From assembly GCA_044224495.1 (NCBI GenBank), contig JBGAKG010000007.1, positions 186,001 to 250,000 on the forward strand: a DNA stretch of 64,000 nt, written 5' to 3'. The translations under genes and the position numbers were made by a program. Below the pieces are notes generated by a model. It had not been told where the DNA came from and did not search any database. It worked only from the letters and a program-made list of their open reading frames with translations. The stretch is from JBGAKG01 sp044224495. Its GTDB lineage: Bacteria; Myxococcota_A; Polyangia; Polyangiales; Polyangiaceae. This document shows positions 34,752-44,729 of the stretch, piece after piece (the stretch's first letter is position 1; each line of letters starts with the position of its first letter).

Positions 34752-35216
34752 ATGATCTCCGTCGGCGCGCCCCTCCCGGACTTCGAGCTCCGCGCGACGG
34801 ACGGAACGCTCGTCTCGCCGAAGGCCCTGCGCGGGCGGATCGTGGTCATCTACTTCTTCCCCAAGGCGTTCACGCCCGGCTGCACGCGGGAGACCAAGGC
34901 GTTCCGTGACGAGTACCCGGCGCTGGTGAAGGCGGGGGCGGAGATCGTCGGCGTCTCCACCGATACGTGGGTTCAGCAGTGCAAGTTCGCCGAGTGGGCG
35001 GGCGTCACGTTCCCGATGATCGCGGACGAAGCCGGCGCCCTCGGGCGCCGCTTCGGCGTGCTGTGGCCGCTCGTCGGCGTACCGCGTCGCGTGACGTTCG
35101 TCGCCGATCCCGAGGGCGTGATCCGGCACGTGTTCCACCACGAGATCCGCGTCGACGCGCACGTCGTGGACGTGCTCCGCGCGGTCGAGTCGATGCGCGC
35201 GAGCGCCGCCGGCTGA
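34752..35216 (+). CDS. peroxiredoxin (AhpC/TSA, BCP-like)
   Basis: A 154-residue thiol peroxidase that reduces hydrogen peroxide and organic peroxides. The peroxidatic Cys is in FFPKAFTPGCTRETKAFRDE, matching the T-x-x-C family motif. The second Cys expected five residues later in typical BCP proteins is absent. The only other Cys (VQQCKFAEW) is about 37 residues downstream and could serve as an alternative resolving Cys; otherwise it is a 1-Cys enzyme. The ATG is preceded by AGGATG-type purines; a start nine codons upstream is less likely. Confidence 0.88.
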   Translation: MISVGAPLPDFELRATDGTLVSPKALRGRIVVIYFFPKAFTPGCTRETKAFRDEYPALVKAGAEIVGVSTDTWVQQCKFAEWAGVTFPMIADEAGALGRRFGVLWPLVGVPRRVTFVADPEGVIRHVFHHEIRVDAHVVDVLRAVESMRASAAG

Positions 35217-35217
35217 C

Positions 35218-36327
35218 TCAGGGCACGGTGAGCAGGCTGGGCGCCGCGGGCGGCGGCGGAAGCGGCGTGTTCGAGGCCGTCTTCGGATCCGCGGGGGTCT
35301 CGTCCTCGCCGGCCGGGAGCGCGTCCTTGCCGAAGAGCGAGAGGAAGAGCGACGCACCGGCGTCCATCTGCGGGACGACGTCGGGGAGCTTCGGCGGCGG
35401 CCACGTGGCGACGTAGCGCGGGGCCTCGCCGGGCCCGCTCGCGTCGATCCAGGCGACGTGCCCGGTCCCGGGCTCGCGCACGTCCATGTGGATGAACGAG
35501 CTGTTCGGGTAGTAGCCGCAGCCCGTGTCGCCGATGGTCTTGCAGAATGCAACCAACGACTCGTTGGTGACGCCGTCGATTCGGAAGTCGAGCGCGCGTG
35601 CCGTCGCGTGGAAGCTCCCGGCGCTCGTCGGGCGGTAACCCGAGATGACGTGGAGCTTCTGCGTCTGCGCGTTCTTCACGAAGTGGTCGACGACGATCTG
35701 GAGCCGCTCGACGAGGCGCGCGTCCAGGCGCCGAATGCCCGGCGCGACCACGTCGCCCTGGACTTTGACGAGCTGCGCGATCGGCGTGGAGGGCTTGAGC
35801 GCGTCGCCGGCGCGCGCGAGGATCGACAGGTGCTCGACCGCCTCCGGTGCGGCAGAGCCATCGCACTTGCCGAGCGAGAAGCGGTCCTCTTCGATCCCGC
35901 GCGTGATCGCGACCGGCGTCTTCAGGCACGGCGGCTTCGGCGGCGTCGCGTTCGCGGCGGTCGCCGGATGCGCGCCCTGAAGCGCGCCCGGGAGCGCGCC
36001 CTTCGGATCGAGCTTGGGATCGGCCTTCGGGTCGGCGGCCGGCGGCGGCGGAGCGACCGGCGGCGTCGCCGGGTGAGCGTCGGGAGGGGGAAGCTGCGGG
36101 AGGTGAAGGACCGGCGGCGTCGGGTTCTTCGAGTGCGGCTGCGAGTGCAACGCGGTCGGAGGATGCGTCGTCCGCGCCGGCGGCGGCGCCGGACGAGCCT
36201 GGGTCGCGCTGGGATGCGCCGGCGGTTTCGGAGCTGCCGTGGGGTGGGCGGCGGGCGCATCCGCATGGGCGGCAGGCGCGAGGACCATGGCGATGAAGGC
36301 GAACGAGCCAGCGATCGGGAGCTTCAT
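35218..36327 (-). CDS. exported DUF882/M15-like peptidoglycan peptidase with Pro-rich linker
   Basis: A 369-residue secreted protein. A signal peptide (ending AHADA) is followed by about 110 residues of Pro/Ala/His-rich linker. The C-terminal domain matches the DUF882 (YcbK) branch of the M15 peptidases. Zinc ligands are visible in GSFHATARALDF (His and Asp) and in SFIHMDV (His). Such enzymes trim peptide cross-links in peptidoglycan. Four cysteines around the domain (CLKTP, GKCDG, FCKTI, TGCGY) may form disulfides. The Pro-rich linker could span or bind the wall. Confidence 0.85.
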   Translation of the reverse strand: MKLPIAGSFAFIAMVLAPAAHADAPAAHPTAAPKPPAHPSATQARPAPPPARTTHPPTALHSQPHSKNPTPPVLHLPQLPPPDAHPATPPVAPPPPAADPKADPKLDPKGALPGALQGAHPATAANATPPKPPCLKTPVAITRGIEEDRFSLGKCDGSAAPEAVEHLSILARAGDALKPSTPIAQLVKVQGDVVAPGIRRLDARLVERLQIVVDHFVKNAQTQKLHVISGYRPTSAGSFHATARALDFRIDGVTNESLVAFCKTIGDTGCGYYPNSSFIHMDVREPGTGHVAWIDASGPGEAPRYVATWPPPKLPDVVPQMDAGASLFLSLFGKDALPAGEDETPADPKTASNTPLPPPPAAPSLLTVP

Positions 36328-36401
36328 GACCTACCTATGCCTACATTTGATTACCCAGGCCAACTTTTGGTCGGACGCCACGTGAACTACGGTGGAGGGC
36401 C

Positions 36402-36818
36402 ATGACCGGAGCCGAATTTCAGGCCGCGTTCCGCAAGCTCTTGGCGAGCCAGAGCGAGCGCCGCGAGAACACGGGCTGCATCGCCTGCGAGCGCTGCACC
36501 TCCGCCACCGATTCGACGTTCTCGAACGACTGCGTGCAGATTACACGCTGCCACTACTGCACGCGGTGCGAGCGCTGCACGGACTGCTCTCACTGCACGG
36601 GCTCCAAGGACCTCGCGGAGTCCAGCCACTGCACGGACTGCGAGCGCTGCACGCGGAGCGCCCAGCTCGTCCGCTGCGTCGGCTGTACCTCCTGCACCTA
36701 CTGCTTCGGCTGCGTGGGGCTCGTGCGAAAGGACTTCCACGTGCTGAACCAGCCTTACCCGCGCGACGAGTACTTCGCCCTCGTGGCCAAGCTGAAGCGC
36801 GAGCTCGGGATCCGCTGA
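36402..36818 (+). CDS. cysteine-rich repeat protein
   Basis: A 138-residue soluble protein with 18 cysteines in its central 100 residues, mostly spaced C-x2-C (CIACERC, CHYC, CTRCERCTDCSHC, CTDCERC, CTSCTYCFGC). The spacing suggests a short solenoid or multi-metal cluster. No enzyme family is recognised, though similar myxobacterial proteins exist. The N-terminus (MTGAEFQAAFRKLLASQSER) is a plain helix and the last 35 residues lack Cys. Its stop overlaps the dtd start (TGATG), so translation is coupled. Confidence 0.82.
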   Translation: MTGAEFQAAFRKLLASQSERRENTGCIACERCTSATDSTFSNDCVQITRCHYCTRCERCTDCSHCTGSKDLAESSHCTDCERCTRSAQLVRCVGCTSCTYCFGCVGLVRKDFHVLNQPYPRDEYFALVAKLKRELGIR

Positions 36819-37264
36819 TGCGCGTCCTCGTCCAACGCGTCCGCGAAGCCGAGGTCGTCGTCGATGGCGAGACCGTCGGCGCGATCGGGCAAGGGCTCCT
36901 CCTCTACGTCGGCGTGGGAAAAGCCGACGACGAAGAGGACCGCAAGTGGTGCCTCGAGAAGATCCTCGGGCTCCGGATCTTCGAGAACGACGCCGGCAAG
37001 ATGGACAAGAGCGTCGTCGACGTCGGCGGGGCGCTCCTCGTCGTGAGCCAGTTCACGCTCTTCGGCGACGTCCGCCGCGGGCGCCGCCCGAGCTTCGACG
37101 AAGCGATGCCGCCGGCCGAGGCCAACGCCGCCTACCTCTCGTTCGTGTCCGCGGCACGGAGTCGCGGGATCAAGGTCGCGACGGGGCGGTTCGCCGCCGA
37201 CATGAAGGTCCGCTCGATCAACGACGGCCCCGTCACGATCTGGATCGACTCGAAGACGCGCTGA
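36818..37264 (+). CDS. dtd: D-aminoacyl-tRNA deacylase
   Basis: A 148-residue homodimeric editing enzyme that frees tRNA from D-amino acids and mischarged glycine. Both signature motifs are present: SQFTLFGD and NDGPVTIW, where the cross-subunit Gly-cisPro sits. The N-terminus MRVLVQRVREAEVVVDG is canonical, which fixes the start. The gene begins within the stop of the Cys-rich protein gene. Normal length. Confidence 0.95.
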   Translation: MRVLVQRVREAEVVVDGETVGAIGQGLLLYVGVGKADDEEDRKWCLEKILGLRIFENDAGKMDKSVVDVGGALLVVSQFTLFGDVRRGRRPSFDEAMPPAEANAAYLSFVSAARSRGIKVATGRFAADMKVRSINDGPVTIWIDSKTR

Positions 37265-37308
37265 GTTTTTGGCCCACCACGCACGGCCACGCGATCCTCG
37301 CGATCGCC

Positions 37309-38091
37309 ATGCGTCGCCTCGTCACGTCGGTGCTCGCCTTCTTCTACGCCTGCTCCCACGCACCGGAGGCCAGTGTCCCGCCGCCGCGTCGGGAAGCGAC
37401 TCCGCCCGCGGCGATCGCGACGGCGAAGCCCGTGCTCGCGGCGGCAGTCGACGCTCCCGCCGAGAAGCTGGACGCGCCGCCGCCGGCGCCGCCGAAGCGA
37501 ACGATCGACATGACGAAGGTGAAGGTCGCGCTCCACGTCGGCGACTCGACCGTCGGCTACTCGTCGGGGCTCTGCATCCCGCTCGGCCAGAAGCTTCGCG
37601 CCTCGGGCGTCGAGTTCCACACCGACTCGTGGACGAGCGCGGGGCTGCAGACGGTCGCGGCGGGCGACAAGCTCGAGAAGCTGGTGGCTGCGTTCCACCC
37701 CGATCTCCTGCTCCTCAACCTCGGCACGAACAACCTGGGCTACCCCAACGCGGACGCGCTCGCCGAGCTCGCGCGCGCGGTGGCGAAGAAGGCGAGCAAG
37801 GTCGCCCAGTGCGTCTGGATCGGTCCTCCCCACCTGCCCTCCAGCGACAAGACCGAAGCGCGGGTCGTGAAGGTGCTCGCCGAGAACGCGGCGCCGTGCA
37901 TCTTCTTCGACTCGCAAGCGCTGGATCTTCCTCTGCAACCCGACCACATCCACCCCGACGGCACGGGCGCGTCGCGCTGGTCGGCGAACCTGTGGTCGGT
38001 GTTGGTCCAGGCGGACGAGCCGCCGGGCCCGTTCCGGAGCGGCATGAATGCCACGGCTGGCTCGATGATCTTCGCGACGCACGAGCGATAG
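37309..38091 (+). CDS. SGNH/GDSL-type hydrolase, probably exported
   Basis: A 260-residue esterase-like protein. The short N-terminal hydrophobic stretch (LVTSVLAFFYAC) ends in a weak lipobox-like Cys, followed by a Pro/Ala spacer. The hydrolase core shows block I (HVGDSTVGYSS, nucleophile Ser), block III (NLGTNNLGY) and block V (DHIHPDGTG, Asp and His). It should remove acyl groups from sugars or lipids outside the cell. Reversed order or loss of motifs is not seen. It lies 44 bp after dtd. Confidence 0.85.
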   Translation: MRRLVTSVLAFFYACSHAPEASVPPPRREATPPAAIATAKPVLAAAVDAPAEKLDAPPPAPPKRTIDMTKVKVALHVGDSTVGYSSGLCIPLGQKLRASGVEFHTDSWTSAGLQTVAAGDKLEKLVAAFHPDLLLLNLGTNNLGYPNADALAELARAVAKKASKVAQCVWIGPPHLPSSDKTEARVVKVLAENAAPCIFFDSQALDLPLQPDHIHPDGTGASRWSANLWSVLVQADEPPGPFRSGMNATAGSMIFATHER

Positions 38092-39109
38092 TAGGAGGGC
38101 CATCCGCGCTGCTACGCTGGCGCGATGAGGGGGGTCGCGGAGCTCGACATCATCGGCGCCATCGAGGCGGCGTACGACGATTCGGGAGACGACGACGCGT
38201 GGCTCGAGCGCATCGCTCGGATCATCGCGCCTGCGTTCGGCGCCGGCACGGCGCCGACGACCGCCTTCGTCTTCGACATGGGCGCTCTACCGGGCGAGCA
38301 CCTACTCGCCTTCGCGAGCGTCGGACCGTCGCCCATCACGCGCGAACAGATGAAGATGCTCCAGGCGCAAGCCACGCCAGAGGAGCTTCGGCGCTCGTAC
38401 CAGTGCGACATGTTCACGCGCCTCTCTCGCGTCGTGGGCGACGACCGCGCGTCCTACGGCGTTCGTCGCTCCGGGATGGTGCCCACCGGCACGCTGGACC
38501 CCCTCGGCCTACGCGCCAACGTCACGCCGGAGCGCGGGGTCGTCGTCACCACGCTCGTGCCGTGGGGGTTCCGCCTCCGCCATCGTACCCTTTGGGTACG
38601 GCTCGCCGCTCACGTCGGCGCGGGGATGCGGCTCCGCGAGCAACGGCGGGCCCGTGGCCCCGACGGCGCCGCCGCCGTTCTCACGCCGAGCGGCAAGCTC
38701 GAGCACGGGACGACCGAGACGCAATCGGCACGCACCGACCTCGCCCACGCGGCGAAGGCCATCGACAAGGCGCGCGGGAAGATGCGGCGCGTCGACCCCG
38801 ACGAAGCGAGCGGCCTCTGGCGCGCGATGGTGCGCGGCGAGTGGTCACTCGTCGACTGGTTCGATCACGACGGGAAGCGCTTCCTCCTCGCGCACGACAA
38901 TCGGATCGCGAAGGAGCCCACGCCGCAGCTCTCCCTGCGCGAGCATCAAGTCGTGGCGTGCGCGGCGATGGGGCACTCGAACAAGCTCATCGCCTACGAC
39001 CTCGGGATCGCCGCGGGGACGGTCGCCGTGCTCCTCGCGCGCGCGGCCGCGAAGCTGGGGGTGTCCACGCGGGCCGACCTGATTCGGGTCTTCCGCGAGG
39101 GCGGGACCG

Positions 39110-40948
<1,839 letters not shown>

Positions 40949-41061
40949 ATGATCCTCTCGAGGAAGAGGCCGCCCCAGGCGCCTTTCGGCTCAGGCGAGC
41001 GACCCCGACCCTTTGAACGGGCTCCAGAAAGCCCTTCAGGTGCGGTCTATACCCGAAAACT

Positions 41062-41916
41062 TCAGCGCCCGCAGGTCAGCGGGGGGAGTTCGCTCTTCGA
41101 GGCCCCGTCCGCGATCAGGCGAGCCTGGGCGAACAAGGGGCGGTAGCTGTCGACGCGCGCCATGATCGAGGGGTTGCGCGTCCGCGCGTCCGCGTCCATC
41201 GCGCTCAAGCTCACGACCCCGACGATCTCGTGGCTGCCGCGGGAAATCACGGGCCCGCCCGAGTCGCCCGGGCACACGGAGGCCGTGACGAAGAGCGTGG
41301 ACGGCTGGAGGCTGCCGATCTCGCCGCCCTCGCGCGACGAGCGACGGATGCCGTCCGGCGAGAGGGCGCAGCGCCCGAAGCCCGCCGGATCGACGGTCTC
41401 GCCGACGCGCGGAGCCGCCTCGAGCCGGACCGTGTAGGGCACGATGCCGATGATCTTGCGGGTGAGGACGAGGATCGCGACGTCCCCGTTGCCGCCGCCT
41501 TCACCGCAGGGGGGCGCGACGACTTCCTTCACGTCGATGGTGCCCCACGGCAGGTAGTCGCCGCCGAGCTCCACCCGCATGTCGCCGGCAGCGACGAGGT
41601 TCTTCGTGAACGCGCCGTGCGCGTCGAGATCGACGACGCAGTGGTGAGCGGTCAGCACGAGATCTTCGGCGACCAGCGTGCCCGAGCACGTCGTCTTCGG
41701 TCCGACGAGTCGCACGATCGCGTCTTCGGCGACCGCGAGCTGAATCGGCGGCGGGAAGAAGCGATCCGGCTCGTCCGAGTTCGCCTTCGCGGCGGGGCGC
41801 ACGTTCACCTTCGGGTAGGTGGTCGCGCAACCGGTGGCCGCCACCATCGTCGTGATCGCGAGCGTGGCGAAGCTCGCGTAGCCGAAGCCGGTGCGAGCCG
41901 AGCGAGCGGAGATCAC
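41062..41916 (-). CDS. trypsin-like serine protease lipoprotein
   Basis: A 284-residue exported S1-family protease. The GTG start overlaps the stop of the upstream gene by four bases (GTGA). The signal ends MVAATGC, a good lipobox. The triad is in LTAHHC (His), GDVAILVL (Asp) and CPGDSGGPV (Ser). The Cys before the catalytic His motif (TTCSGT) and other cysteines form typical chymotrypsin disulfides. A weak 5-bp hairpin lies 28 bp past the stop toward glmS. Confidence 0.9.
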   Translation of the reverse strand: MISARSARTGFGYASFATLAITTMVAATGCATTYPKVNVRPAAKANSDEPDRFFPPPIQLAVAEDAIVRLVGPKTTCSGTLVAEDLVLTAHHCVVDLDAHGAFTKNLVAAGDMRVELGGDYLPWGTIDVKEVVAPPCGEGGGNGDVAILVLTRKIIGIVPYTVRLEAAPRVGETVDPAGFGRCALSPDGIRRSSREGGEIGSLQPSTLFVTASVCPGDSGGPVISRGSHEIVGVVSLSAMDADARTRNPSIMARVDSYRPLFAQARLIADGASKSELPPLTCGR

Positions 41917-42428
41917 TGGGCGACGAGCCGGGCTTCGCGGGTTGCCGACGCGTACGCGATGGCGCTGGCCTCGGGGTAGGCCTGCGGGTCCTCGATGCCG
42001 AGGGAAACCATCTGCCGCATGATGTCCGTGCGGCGCGTGGCGGAGGCGATCAGCCAGGTGTCGCACGGCGACGGCTGCGAAGCACAGGTGTCGAGGACGC
42101 GCTGTTCGGCGGCGAGCGCGTCGTTCGCGCGGCCCGCGTCGACGAGCGCGCGCGCGTAGACGTGTTGGACGCGAGGCTCGCCCTGGAGCCGCGGGTCGGA
42201 GCTCTCGAGCGCGGCGATCGCGAGGCCGGGGGTCTGCGAGTCGAGGTAGCCCTGCATGAGCGCTGCGAGCGTCGGCGCATCGTTCTTGGCGGCATAGTCC
42301 GCCTCGAGGGTGCGCACCGCATCGGTCCGACCGTCCGAGATGACGGCATGCTCGCGCTGGGTCCCGCTCGCGAGGAAGAGCGCCCCCACGGCTGCCAGAA
42401 TCACGAAGTTCACCGACCGCAGTTCCAT
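41913..42428 (-). CDS. TPR-like exported or membrane-anchored protein
   Basis: A 171-residue protein with an N-terminal hydrophobic segment (VNFVILAAVGALFLASG) that may be a signal peptide or anchor. The rest is Ala-rich helical repeats (LAIAALESSDPRLQGEPRV, then HVYARALVDAGRANDALAAE) like degenerate TPR units. The start at MELRSVN is chosen because GGAG lies 9 bp upstream; an ATG three codons earlier has no room for a ribosome site. It is translationally coupled to the trypsin-like protease, suggesting a helper or envelope scaffold. Confidence 0.78.
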   Translation of the reverse strand: MELRSVNFVILAAVGALFLASGTQREHAVISDGRTDAVRTLEADYAAKNDAPTLAALMQGYLDSQTPGLAIAALESSDPRLQGEPRVQHVYARALVDAGRANDALAAEQRVLDTCASQPSPCDTWLIASATRRTDIMRQMVSLGIEDPQAYPEASAIAYASATREARLVAQ

Positions 42429-42437
42429 TTCGACCAT

Positions 42438-42699
42438 CTCCAGAGGTGGGAGGAGGAGCTACCGGCTTTCCCTCGGCGAGGACCCCAGCCGAGGGTTGAT
42501 TCTGACACGAGCGAGAAAAAAAAAGCCCCGGCTGAGTTGAGACGCCTGGGAGCAGAAAAAGTTCCCCAAAAAGATCTCTGCGACGACCTCCGACAATCCG
42601 GGGCGCCTCTTCCTTGGTTGATACGCGAAAAAAACTCGCGCGCCCCCGGAACGGTCGGATTTTCGCGACTTTCCCGCGGAAAAGGTGGGAGAAGAGCGC
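42438..42699. other. AT-richer divergent leader between 41913-42428 and mntP
   Basis: This 262-bp gap holds several A-runs (nine A at 42518-42526, seven near 42631) within an otherwise very GC-rich window. Short hairpins are visible, such as CGCGA/TCGCG around one A-run. It probably contains both divergent promoters and the mntP leader. I could not fit it to the manganese riboswitch consensus. Confidence 0.4.
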
Positions 42700-43275
42700 A
42701 TGCTGGAGCTCTGGCTCTTGGCGGTGGGGCTCGCGATGGATGCGTCGGCGGTGGCGGCCGCGACCGGGATATCGCACCCCGACACACCTTTCCGGAGAGG
42801 CGCCCGGATGGCGCTGGTCTTCGGTCTCTTCCAAGGAGCGATGCCCTGCCTCGGCTGGATTGCCGGGACGAAGGTCGCGGGGTGGGCGACCCACGCCACT
42901 CCCTGGATTGCGTTCGTGATCCTGGCGTTCCTGGGCGCGCGGATGATCCGCGCAGCGCTCCGGAAGGAACGAGATCCGGAAGATGCGCGCGAGGCAAAGA
43001 GCCCCTTCGCGCTCCGACCGCTCCTCGGGCTCGGTGTGGCAACGAGCCTCGATGCCTTGGCGGTGGGAGTGACGCTTCCGCTTTTGGGGATTCGACTCCC
43101 GATTTGCGCACTCGTGATCGGGAGTGTGACATTCGTGCTCGCGTCGTCCGCGTTCCTTCTCGGGCGAAACGTGCGGAGTCGTGCGCGTCACCTCGACCGG
43201 CGGTTCGAGATCGTGGGAGGGCTCGTGTTGATTGGCGTCGGGCTCAAGTTGCTGGTTCCGAGCCTCATCCACTGA
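42700..43275 (+). CDS. mntP: manganese efflux pump MntP family
   Basis: A 191-residue membrane protein of six helices made of two repeated three-helix units. Each unit carries the conserved Asp motif (LAMDASAVAAATG in the first, VATSLDALAVGVTL in the second) thought to bind Mn2+. It exports excess manganese. The start at MLELWLL is preceded by GGGAG at 8-bp spacing and matches the family start. It lies 56 bp upstream of a sigma-54 response regulator. Confidence 0.93.
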   Translation: MLELWLLAVGLAMDASAVAAATGISHPDTPFRRGARMALVFGLFQGAMPCLGWIAGTKVAGWATHATPWIAFVILAFLGARMIRAALRKERDPEDAREAKSPFALRPLLGLGVATSLDALAVGVTLPLLGIRLPICALVIGSVTFVLASSAFLLGRNVRSRARHLDRRFEIVGGLVLIGVGLKLLVPSLIH

Positions 43276-43331
43276 AGCCGCGGGACTGCTGGCGACGGGA
43301 TCCGCCATGCGTTACCCTGGGGGTTCGGCCA

Positions 43332-44729
43332 ATGGCTTCTTCGAGCGCGTCGAAGGCACGGAAGGGGTGCGTGCTCCTCATCGAAGACGATGCGCGGCTT
43401 CGCTTCGCGGTAGCCGCCGGCTTGCGCACGCGCGGCTACGAGGTCGTCGAGGTGGGTGGCTGCGCAGAAGCCAAACGCATCATCCCGCAGATCACCCCCG
43501 ACGTGATTCTGCTCGATCTCCAACTTTCGGACGGAGAGGCATTCGACCTTCTCCCCACCTTCCGCGCCGTCGACCCTTCGGTGCCGATCTACATCATCAC
43601 GGGTCACGGCACGATCGGCGGAGCGGTGCGCGCGGTGAAGGAGGGGGCCGAGGACTTCCTCACGAAGCCCCTGAGTCAGGAGCACATCCACGACCTCGTC
43701 GCGCGCGCGATCTCGCGCCGCGGCTCCCGCGCCTCCGGCGCGCAACGCAAGCTCGCCGAGCAGGAGCCCGGCTCCGCGGCCCCGGCGATGCGCGCGCTCG
43801 AAGCGGAGATCGAACGGCTGCGCCACGCCGACTGCACCGTGCTGATCCTGGGAGAGACCGGCACCGGCAAGAGCGTCCTCGCGCGCCGCATCCACACGAT
43901 CGGGCAGCGAGCCGAGCACGCCTTCGTCGACGTGAACTGCGCTGGTCTGAGCCGCGAGTTCGTCGAGAGCGAGCTCTTCGGGCACCAACGCGGCGCGTTC
44001 ACGGGCGCGCACGCCGACAAGGCAGGCCTCCTCGACGCTGCCGATGGCGGAACGCTCTTCCTCGACGAGATTGGCGACATCGATCTCCAGGTGCAGCCCA
44101 AGGTGCTCAAGGTGCTCGAGGAGAAGCGCTACCGCCGGATGGGGGACGTGCGTGAGCGCGCCGCCGACGTGCGGCTCATCGCCGCGACGCACCACGACCT
44201 GCTCGGGGCGGTCTCGGCGAAGACGTTCCGCGCCGACCTCTACTACCGCATCAGCACCGTCACGTTGACGGTGCCGCCCCTGCGGGACCGGCGCGAGGAC
44301 ATCCCCGCCCTCGCGCGCGGGATGTTGGCGCGGACGGGAATTGCAGCCGAGCTCGGGGACGACGCGCTCGAGCGTCTGAGTGAGCACGGCTGGCCCGGCA
44401 ACGTGCGCGAGCTCAAGAACGTCGTCGAACGGGCGGCGCTCCTCCGCCAGGGCGCGGTGATCCACGCCGCCGATCTGCGCTTCGACGCGGGCGCGGAAGA
44501 CTCCGCGCCCATGCGCGTGCGGACGCCGACGTCGACGTCGAGGTTGCTCGCGGCGACGGCGACCGACGCGACGCGCGACGAGGTGGAACGCGAGCACATC
44601 CGGATCGCCCTCGAGGCCGAAGGCGGGCGCGTCGAAGCGGCGGCCAAGCGGCTCGGCATCCCGCGGAGCACGCTGTACTGGAAGCTGAAGCACCTCGGGA
44701 TCAAGCGCTCGAGCGGCGACGACTCATGA
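43332..44729 (+). CDS. NtrC-family sigma-54-dependent response regulator
   Basis: A 465-residue activator. The receiver (about residues 10-125) has the acidic pair in IEDD, the phospho-site in ILLDLQLSD and the Lys in LTKPL. The AAA+ domain (about 150-380) has Walker A GETGTGKS, the sigma-54 contact loop GAFTGA and Walker B GGTLFLDEIGD. The C-terminal Fis-type helix-turn-helix is in VEAAAKRLGIPRSTLYWKLK. It is complete and should activate sigma-54 promoters when phosphorylated. It converges with a LOV-like histidine kinase gene (6-bp overlap), its likeliest partner. Confidence 0.95.
   Translation: MASSSASKARKGCVLLIEDDARLRFAVAAGLRTRGYEVVEVGGCAEAKRIIPQITPDVILLDLQLSDGEAFDLLPTFRAVDPSVPIYIITGHGTIGGAVRAVKEGAEDFLTKPLSQEHIHDLVARAISRRGSRASGAQRKLAEQEPGSAAPAMRALEAEIERLRHADCTVLILGETGTGKSVLARRIHTIGQRAEHAFVDVNCAGLSREFVESELFGHQRGAFTGAHADKAGLLDAADGGTLFLDEIGDIDLQVQPKVLKVLEEKRYRRMGDVRERAADVRLIAATHHDLLGAVSAKTFRADLYYRISTVTLTVPPLRDRREDIPALARGMLARTGIAAELGDDALERLSEHGWPGNVRELKNVVERAALLRQGAVIHAADLRFDAGAEDSAPMRVRTPTSTSRLLAATATDATRDEVEREHIRIALEAEGGRVEAAAKRLGIPRSTLYWKLKHLGIKRSSGDDS

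Noticed and set aside
41019..41034. Terminator hairpin GGGCT-N6-AGCCC between the serine protease and glmS
   Set aside because: Five-bp stem without a U-run; too weak to call.
42510..42530. Intrinsic terminator on the minus strand (AGCCGGGGCT followed by a T-run)
   Set aside because: The stem is only 4 bp and no minus-strand gene lies upstream of it.
42490..42699. Possible yybP-ykoY manganese riboswitch before mntP
   Set aside because: A GGGAGCAG stretch recalls one conserved loop, but I could not find the paired loop or stems that define the class.
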